Shown: one piece after another, positions 33,403 through 38,550 of the stretch
Layout of the letters: every line of letters begins with the position of its first letter
Numbering within the stretch: the first letter of the stretch is position 1
The notes under the pieces: model-generated
What the model saw: only the letters and a program-made list of their open reading frames with translations
Database searches by the model: none
Told to the model about the DNA's origin: nothing
Origin: Deltaproteobacteria bacterium CG_4_9_14_3_um_filter_63_12
GTDB taxonomy: Bacteria > Myxococcota_A > Bradymonadia > UBA4248 > UM-FILTER-63-12
DNA: 38,550 nucleotides
Direction of reading: 5' to 3'
Assembly: GCA_002789955.1 (NCBI GenBank)
Contig: PFUG01000256.1
Location: 1 to 38,550, forward strand
Made by a program: the position numbers and the translations under genes

Positions 33403-33939
33403 TTAGTGAAACTCGATGTTGAACCATTGAGGGTCTTGAGTGTTGACGACCTCGACATAGTCGAGGTCTCCAGGAGCCGTCATCCCCCCGATGATCACTC
33501 CGCGCTCGAGGTTCTTCTCGAACGGCGTCGTGCTGTGGATCAGCGCGGTGCCCTTCTTCTCATCCAGCTCTTGCAGTCGAAAGATGCCCACCTTGCTCTC
33601 GGGCCCCTTCACGACGCTCGCGTATCCCTGCGAGCCCGTTTGGAAACGAAGAAAATCCGCTCCCGTCTTCACAATGTGTTTGCCTGGGCCAAAGCGGTAC
33701 CAGCCCATCATCATCTCGAAGCCCACTCGCTCCAGGATCGGCCCCGAGTCCTCGTAGACCATCAGAACAATGCGCTCGATCTCGCGCAGACGCTCGAAAG
33801 GAACAAAAGACATGATGTCGATCTCGGTCAGAGCACCACTCGTTTCGCGGCCCGCGATGATGTTTAGGTTGACACAGGCCTGTGCGAATCCTTGCAGGGT
33901 AGCCCCCATCACCACCAACTGTCCTTCGGACGTGCTCAT
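33403..33939 (-). CDS. Protein of unknown function, possible sensor
   Basis: This 178-residue soluble protein is not recognised. It has predicted helices in the first 90 residues (PFERLREIERIVLMVYED) and a more beta-rich second half (FGPGKHIVKTGADFL, YASVVKGPESKVGIFRLQ, KGTALIHSTTPFEKN, RGVIIGGM). Its size and mixed fold recall V4R/heme-NO-type ligand-binding modules, but no heme-ligand His or Cys motif stands out, so this is only a suggestion. Its start (33939) immediately follows the GRAS stop (33940), and 32 bp separate it from the phosphatase gene. That placement is what one would expect of a sensor or adaptor feeding the phosphatase. Confidence 0.8.
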   Translation of the reverse strand: MSTSEGQLVVMGATLQGFAQACVNLNIIAGRETSGALTEIDIMSFVPFERLREIERIVLMVYEDSGPILERVGFEMMMGWYRFGPGKHIVKTGADFLRFQTGSQGYASVVKGPESKVGIFRLQELDEKKGTALIHSTTPFEKNLERGVIIGGMTAPGDLDYVEVVNTQDPQWFNIEFH

Positions 33940-35040
33940 TCAATCCCCTCGCTTCGGCTGAAACGCGAACGCAGTCACCAAATTCGTACAATAGTACGAC
34001 ATGCGCGCCAAGCCGTCCCCGACCTCACAGTCGCAGTATTCAGGAAGATTTACGCTCACATCCGTGAATTGAACGGGTTCGAAGCCAGCCTTGGCGAGCC
34101 TTAGAATCCATGACTCGGTCCGCTCGTGCCGCTCAGTTCGGAAGTGGTCGCTCACCCCGAAGATGTCCCGAATCTCTCGGCCAAAGAACATCTCTTTGAT
34201 CGCGAACTTGGAGCCCGCATCGAGGCTCGAGCGGTCGACAAGGTCGAAAAGTACGCCAAAGTGGCGCCAGGATTGGTCGATGCGCTCGGCGAGTGCCTCG
34301 GTGTCGTGATTGGAATTGGGCTCGACGAGGGTAATCAACGTCGGGTTCAGCCGTCGCAGTCGCGCCAAGAGCTGCGTTCGCGCTTCGACGTCGCCAACCT
34401 CATGATGGGTGTGGTGAAGCGCGAATGAGGCGTTGATCGCCAAGGCCCCCTCACCTTCGACCAGCATCTGGAGTTGCGACTCATCCATCGACTCCAGCGT
34501 CGAGCAGGCCGACCTGAACTCGAACTTGCAGCCCAAACGCGACGCCCGTTGTTCGAGTTCACTGCGGCAGCTGGCCAAGTTCGACGAATCGGGGTCGAGC
34601 CCGATGATCGTCGCGCTCTTCGGCGGAATTGGCCGCTGAGACAAGTAACTCAAGAAGCCCTGCATCTGCAGGCCGCTGCCAATTCCAATCTCCAGCACGC
34701 GAATATCACGCGCATTTTTCAGGCCATGCAGCAGAAATTGATTGGCGATTGAGTGCCCCACGGTCACGAACGGAATCGCCTTCGCCATTCGGTAGAACAT
34801 CACAATCTGAGGGATTTCGAAGGCCTCGACGTAGATATTCTTCGAGGCCAAGAGTTGCTGGTCGATCCGTTTTAAGAGGGACTCAGCGATGAGATGCGCC
34901 AACAGGCTCTCGTTGCTCGTCGCCGCTTGCACCTTGCCGAGAACGAGCGCCTCGACCCGAGGCTTCGCCAGCCACTCACGATGGCTCACGATCTGTTGGG
35001 CGATTTCGATGAGTTCTCGGTGCTCTTTCGCGTTCTGCAT
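33940..35040 (-). CDS. Bacterial GRAS-domain protein (Rossmann methyltransferase-like)
   Basis: In this 366-residue protein the whole GRAS signature is visible. VTVGHSIANQFLLHGL (92-107) matches the plant FAHFTANQ segment, and VLEIGIGSGLQ (115-125) is the VHIID/SAM motif I region. ALAINASFALHH (199-210) precedes LVEPNSNHD (238-246), the plant VEQEANHN site. EMFFGREIRDIF (283-294) and RTERHERTESW with AGFEPV (301-323) match the PFYRE/SAW region. Bacterial GRAS proteins are described as Rossmann-fold methyltransferases acting on small molecules. The intact glycine loop suggests SAM binding. The ATG at 35040 follows AGGGGAG; a GTG at 35046 is possible. It is first in a six-gene operon and the substrate is unknown. 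Confidence 0.88.
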   Translation of the reverse strand: MQNAKEHRELIEIAQQIVSHREWLAKPRVEALVLGKVQAATSNESLLAHLIAESLLKRIDQQLLASKNIYVEAFEIPQIVMFYRMAKAIPFVTVGHSIANQFLLHGLKNARDIRVLEIGIGSGLQMQGFLSYLSQRPIPPKSATIIGLDPDSSNLASCRSELEQRASRLGCKFEFRSACSTLESMDESQLQMLVEGEGALAINASFALHHTHHEVGDVEARTQLLARLRRLNPTLITLVEPNSNHDTEALAERIDQSWRHFGVLFDLVDRSSLDAGSKFAIKEMFFGREIRDIFGVSDHFRTERHERTESWILRLAKAGFEPVQFTDVSVNLPEYCDCEVGDGLARMSYYCTNLVTAFAFQPKRGD

Positions 35041-35075
35041 CCTCACTCCCCTTCTCGACGTCCCTTATCCTCCAG

Positions 35076-35104
35076 AACCTAGGGTCGCATGGACACGCAG
35101 TCAA
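35076..35104 (-). promoter_or_regulatory. Promoter of the GRAS operon
   Basis: On the minus strand TTGACT (35104-35099), a 17-bp spacer and TAGGTT (35081-35076) precede the ATG by about 36 bp. The -10 is identical to that of the gbsR-like gene promoter (30261-30266), and both have TTGAC -35 boxes. It is a housekeeping-type promoter and no operator is obvious. Confidence 0.72.
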
Positions 35105-35177
35105 TTCCAGCCGCCTCCATCCTCCGGGCACACTTTCGGCTCTGCCTGGCACCTAGAAGAGAGAGCTGAGCGGCGCA

Positions 35178-35236
35178 GCAAACGCAGAGAGCCCCAAACC
35201 CGCACCGCGGATTCGGGGCTCTCTGCCGCCGTTTGC
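35178..35236 (-). terminator. Large hairpin after the Beta_propel gene
   Basis: GCAAACG plus GCAGAGAGCCCC pair with their complements across a 19-nt loop, with a 3-nt bulge, just past the stop at 35247. The stem is very strong but lacks a T-run, as often seen in GC-rich genomes. It also sits 74 bp upstream of the GRAS promoter, so it could insulate that operon. Confidence 0.62.
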
Positions 35237-35246
35237 CTTGCGCGCT

Positions 35247-37358
35247 CTAGCGCACGTCGATGAGATCGATGCCTGCAGCCATCTCCATGGTGGTCAGGTC
35301 GTTGATCAGCACGCCCGCGCCTGAGTAGCTGTAGAGGTAGTTGCCGATGCGGTAGGCCCGGCGCACCGTCGCGGCCTCCTTGTTGTCGGCGAGGAAGGTG
35401 TGGTCGATGTGCGCCACATCCGAGAAGCCAAAGGAGGAGTCGACGGAGAAGACATAGAGACCGCGCTCCGTGGCGTGCTCCATGGGCACGAAGAGGAGGC
35501 GCTCGTCGTCGAGATAGCGGAAGGCGCGATGCTCCTCGAGGGCTTCACAGGTCGAACTCGAAGTGCCGCGCTCGATCTCGTCGACCGCTCGGGGGAAATC
35601 CATGTCGCTGACGTCGAAGAGAGAGAGCTTGATGCCATCGCTCAGTCCTGCGCGGCCGACCGCCAGGAGCTGGTCCTTGTCGATGGGATGCAGGTAGGTG
35701 GAGTAACCGGGGATCCAGAGGTCACCGCGAACGCGCGGCTCGGTCGGCTTGCTTAGGTCGATGGTCCACAGGGGGTCCATCTCTTGGAAGGTCACCAGAT
35801 ACGCACGCTCGCCCTGGAATCTGGCCGCGTAGAGGTCCTCGCCCACGGCGATGTTCCGCGTCTCGCCCACGATCTGCAGGAACTCGGACTGGTCACCCAA
35901 GGGAGCCTGGAGGATCCCGCTCTTCGAGCTCGCCTTCAGCACGAAGATCATGCTCTCGGCGTCGAAAGTCTCCCGGTCACGCTGAGTGGCCACGCGCAGG
36001 TAACCGCCGAACTCGCTCAGGGAGAACTGGTTGAGGATCCAGCCGTCGACCTGCCCTGTGGCATGGTAGGCAACTCCACCGTCAGCGCCGAGCGCGAAGC
36101 GGTGCAAGTAGGTCACCTCGCGTCCACTAACGTCAGCAGGCTCGGTCGTCGTGTCCGTGGTGTCGATGTCGTCGTTGAAGATCGTGCCGCCGGTGCCGAA
36201 CGGGTCCCAGCCGCCGAACAGGTTCACGTCGTCATTGTTCGAGCCACCGTCGCTCTCGTACTTGAGCTGAGCGTAATTGGTGAGCGCCACGACGATGCTC
36301 TCTTTGGATGCGTAGACGATCGCGCCGTCGCCCATGATGGTGGTGGACTTGAGCTTGCTTTGCGGGTCACTGAGGTCGAAGGAGTAGACGCCGAGCGCTT
36401 CGTCGCCATTGGTGGCGCGAGAGGCATAGGTGCTGGTGCAGTCGGCCGGCTCCACGGAGGTCGAGCTGACCGCTCCGGCGCCGTAGCGGATGTCGAAGGT
36501 GTAGGGCATCCACTGGTCGAGGGCGGCGCCCTGGATCAGCTGGTTGACGTTCATCAGCCAGCCGGCATCACCGAGCACGGAGCTGGCCTGGCTCACATCT
36601 GGGCCGCCCAAGCCGGCATGGGAGACGATGTAGAGCTGATTCTCGATGCGGCGTGAGGAGAGGTAGCTTCCCTCGACGGCCACTTCACGCTCGACCACAG
36701 GCTTGGAGCGGTCGGTCACGTCGAACACGATGGCCTTGAGGAGGTCCTTGCCTGACGGCCGCTTGGGCAGCTCGGCGCTCGCGCCGACCAAGAGCTTGAC
36801 CTCCTGGAAGCTGGTGCGCGTCATCACCACGACGCGATTCCCATAGAGGAACATGTCGTACGGCTTGCCACTGACTGGCACCTCGGCCACGACACGGCCT
36901 CCCGTCACTTTCAGGATGCCACCGGTCGTCGGGTCAACGTCGCCGAGCGCCTCGATGATCACCAAGGTGTTTCCGTGCAGCGCGAAGGCATGGGTGCCGT
37001 CGACCTTGAAAATGTCCGCCTCGTCGACGCCCACTTCCTGCAGGTTGGTCTCGGAGAAAGGCACATTGGCGACCTGCGGAATCGGCGAAGGCGTCCCATC
37101 AATGGTCGGACGCTCGCTGGCGAAGCCGTTGACGTCGAACGTCGTGCCCATATCGAACGCGTTCTGCTTGAAGCGTGCCTTCGTCAGGGCCTGAGTCTTC
37201 AGGAATGTGCTGAGCTCATTGCAGCTGCCGAACGCCACCATCTCGGGATGGCTCGTATCAAAGGTCAGATCCGAGAGCGGCATACAAGCAACGGACAGGG
37301 CACTCAGCGAGAGGGCGAACGCGCTCCAGGTGGCGATCTTGGTTGCTAGCATCCTCAT
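35247..37358 (-). CDS. Secreted Beta_propel-domain lipoprotein-like protein
   Basis: In this 703-residue protein, the N-terminal signal (MRMLATKIATWSAFALSLSA) ends LSVAC, a plausible lipobox. The segment TNLQEVGVDEADIFKVDG is the hallmark entry of the Beta_propel family (PF09826, secreted propellers distantly like WD40). Repeated blades follow, with phrases such as IVFDVTDRSKPVV and LFDVSDMDFPRAV. A Thr/Asp-rich insert (DIDTTDTTTEPADVSG) interrupts a blade near residue 405. The function of the family is unknown; protein interaction at the cell surface is likely. The ATG at 37358 has GGAG eight bases upstream. The long in-frame extension to 37712 is rejected because it is Arg-rich and skips the signal peptide. 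Confidence 0.9.
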   Translation of the reverse strand: MRMLATKIATWSAFALSLSALSVACMPLSDLTFDTSHPEMVAFGSCNELSTFLKTQALTKARFKQNAFDMGTTFDVNGFASERPTIDGTPSPIPQVANVPFSETNLQEVGVDEADIFKVDGTHAFALHGNTLVIIEALGDVDPTTGGILKVTGGRVVAEVPVSGKPYDMFLYGNRVVVMTRTSFQEVKLLVGASAELPKRPSGKDLLKAIVFDVTDRSKPVVEREVAVEGSYLSSRRIENQLYIVSHAGLGGPDVSQASSVLGDAGWLMNVNQLIQGAALDQWMPYTFDIRYGAGAVSSTSVEPADCTSTYASRATNGDEALGVYSFDLSDPQSKLKSTTIMGDGAIVYASKESIVVALTNYAQLKYESDGGSNNDDVNLFGGWDPFGTGGTIFNDDIDTTDTTTEPADVSGREVTYLHRFALGADGGVAYHATGQVDGWILNQFSLSEFGGYLRVATQRDRETFDAESMIFVLKASSKSGILQAPLGDQSEFLQIVGETRNIAVGEDLYAARFQGERAYLVTFQEMDPLWTIDLSKPTEPRVRGDLWIPGYSTYLHPIDKDQLLAVGRAGLSDGIKLSLFDVSDMDFPRAVDEIERGTSSSTCEALEEHRAFRYLDDERLLFVPMEHATERGLYVFSVDSSFGFSDVAHIDHTFLADNKEAATVRRAYRIGNYLYSYSGAGVLINDLTTMEMAAGIDLIDVR

Positions 37359-37784
37359 GGTGACTTCTCCAGTGAACCGTTGCCGCTGTAGCGGCCGCTG
37401 TTGGTGATCCGAGCGAGGGAGGCGAACAGATGGACATTGAGCAAGTCTGGTGCCAGCCGCGCTCCTCGGGAACAGAATCGCGCAGGCCGGCCAGAATCCA
37501 GACCCGCACGTGTGCGCCGCCCCAAACACAGAGGGAACTCCCCCGCCGCCGACCCAGGCGCTCTCGTTCGACACTCTCACTGTGAACACAGTGTGCATTT
37601 GAGTCACCGTGTCGGGCTCGAGGGGCTCGCTTTGGGGCTTGTCCTTGCGTCTCCCAGAGCGTACTCGCGCGGGAGGGAGCTGCTCGCCGCGCCAGGGCAC
37701 AGCAAACAGCAAGAAGAAAGACCCCAGCCAAAGGCTGAGGTCTCTCCTCTAAGGTGACGCCGCAGCGTCAATGGGCGGCTCGAG
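37359..37784. other. Intergenic region with inverted repeat, no gene
   Basis: This 426-bp stretch separates two minus-strand genes. It holds a terminator-like hairpin (37719-37743) and a perfect 16-bp inverted repeat, CACTGTG-AA-CACAGTG (37578-37593), about 220 bp upstream of the Beta_propel gene start. No convincing -35/-10 pair or small coding gene was found. Confidence 0.6.
37719..37743 (-). terminator. Rho-independent terminator of the vWA gene
   Basis: On the minus strand AGACCTCAGCC-TTT-GGCTGGGGTCT forms an 11-bp stem with one mismatch, followed by TTCTTCTT. It lies 41 bp past the vWA stop codon. Confidence 0.8.
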
Positions 37785-38550
37785 TTAGGGAGCGATCATG
37801 GTCCACTCGGAGGTGGTGCCGTCCGCGTTGGTGATGCGACCGGTCACAAACTGGCCAGAGGCGGGGATTTCGCCGTTGGGACGGCACGAGTATTGGGCTG
37901 AGAGGTAGCCTTCGGTCAGGCTGCGGGCGACTTCCTTGTAGAGGACTTCGAGGCCGTCTGCATCGTGTACGGAAGCGTAGAACCCACCGGTCTTCTCGGC
38001 GAGGGTCTGGAGGTTCTGGACGGTCGTAATCTGCTCTTCGACTTGGAGACGAGGATCCTTGTTCTCGGCGGCTGCCGGCCCGAGGCCAATGGCGTGGATG
38101 ACGACATCTTGGGAGCGAGCGAGCTCGATGAGGCTGTCGAGGGTGTAGGTCGTGGAGTCGCGATCGTCACCGTCGGAGAGGACGACGATGAAGCGCTTGA
38201 CGGCGATGGGGCTGCCGGTCTCATCGGTGCGGCCAGCCAGCAGGAGGACGTCTTCGAACTCTTTGGCTTCGGTGGCGGTGCTGCCAACTTGGTCGGCGAG
38301 GGAGTCCCAGAGGGGCGTGCCGGCTTCTTGCGAACCATCGACCAGATTGAGGGCCTGCAGGAGCTGTGCGGAATCGCTCGTGAAGTCCATCAAGACGCGG
38401 GTTCCGAGGAGGCCAGCGTCGACGCTGGGTCCGAAGTCCATCAGGGCGAGGCGACTCTCGGGGGCGGCAGCGAGGACGGCCGTGATGAGCTGCTCAGAGG
38501 CCTTGGCGCGGAGGCGATCAGGGTCGTGGGGGCAAGTAGGGCAGAGGCCA
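37785..38550 (-). CDS. von Willebrand factor A domain protein, 5' end cut by window
   Basis: At least 254 residues are present and the frame runs open to the window edge, so the start and signal peptide are missing. Visible vWA features include RLALMDFGPSVDAG, TPLWDSL (the Thr of the metal site) and RFIVVLSDGDDRDST, followed by strand VVIHAIGLG and a Gly-Gly-Phe-Tyr segment. The first metal-binding DxSxS motif would lie beyond the window. A CPTC pair occurs near the edge. Such proteins are usually secreted or membrane-bound and bind protein ligands through the metal site. The ATG at 38441 is internal to the domain and is not the true start. Confidence 0.86.
   Translation of the reverse strand, partial: GLCPTCPHDPDRLRAKASEQLITAVLAAAPESRLALMDFGPSVDAGLLGTRVLMDFTSDSAQLLQALNLVDGSQEAGTPLWDSLADQVGSTATEAKEFEDVLLLAGRTDETGSPIAVKRFIVVLSDGDDRDSTTYTLDSLIELARSQDVVIHAIGLGPAAAENKDPRLQVEEQITTVQNLQTLAEKTGGFYASVHDADGLEVLYKEVARSLTEGYLSAQYSCRPNGEIPASGQFVTGRITNADGTTSEWTMIAP

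Overview
The window is GC-rich and densely coding. It looks like chromosome from a deltaproteobacterium-type organism of the Myxococcota. The evidence is: secreted proteins ending in a Cys-Gly-Cys tag, a hydrophobic segment and an Arg cluster (MYXO-CTERM type); many lipoproteins with Thr/Asp/Ser-rich linkers; Cys-rich repeat proteins; a Hanks-type kinase with a large membrane part; FG-GAP and CARDB surface proteins; and a promoter carrying a sequence like the Myxococcus LexA box. A genus cannot be assigned. No rRNA, tRNA, CRISPR array, transposase or phage gene was seen.

Layout. (1) 99-3252 (+): a copper-resistance operon, copA-cueR-copZ, behind a textbook MerR-family promoter with a 19-bp spacer. 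It is followed by a 198-bp inverted-repeat element (3258-3455). (2) 3455-9615 (-): a MORN-type lipoprotein, a membrane Ser/Thr kinase with a C-terminal formylglycine-enzyme-like domain, a secreted beta-helix protein and a P-loop NTPase of unknown role. (3) 9791-16527 (+): lipoproteins, a MidA-type methyltransferase, an SGNH-like lipoprotein, a probably SOS-controlled Mre11/SbcD-type nuclease and a D-cysteine desulfhydrase-family PLP enzyme. (4) 16579-28488 (+): five genes, four of them for large secreted or envelope proteins: a trypsin-like protease with nine Cys-rich modules, a lamin-tail/Cys-rich protein, a TPR/PEGA barrel-like protein and a 1102-residue lipoprotein with propeller and CARDB parts. 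The fifth encodes an unrecognised 412-residue protein. The block ends in a strong terminator at 28506-28539. (5) 28546-30212 (-): a GbsR/MarR-type regulator with an apparently self-controlled promoter, and an NAD(P)-binding SDR-like enzyme. (6) 30323-35040 (-): a tight six-gene operon. (7) 35247-38550 (-): a Beta_propel lipoprotein and a von Willebrand A protein cut by the window edge.

The most striking part is region 6. From its promoter (35076-35104) it reads: a bacterial GRAS-domain protein (the Rossmann methyltransferase-like family best known from plant gibberellin signalling), an unrecognised 178-residue protein, a PP2C/RsbU-type phosphatase, a HATPase-type anti-sigma-like protein, a STAS-like antagonist and a histidinol-phosphate aminotransferase-family enzyme. 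The three partner-switch genes are joined by ATGA stop/start overlaps, and no sigma factor is encoded nearby. This suggests a signalling module tied to a small-molecule methyltransferase and aminotransferase rather than to a standard stress sigma factor. That functional link is inference.

Two further points stand out. A roughly 75-bp dispersed repeat has been built, in two different reading frames, into the N-termini of two unrelated genes (14261-14343 and 19392-19467). A CTGAA-N6-TTCAG palindrome sits between the -35 and -10 of the nuclease promoter.
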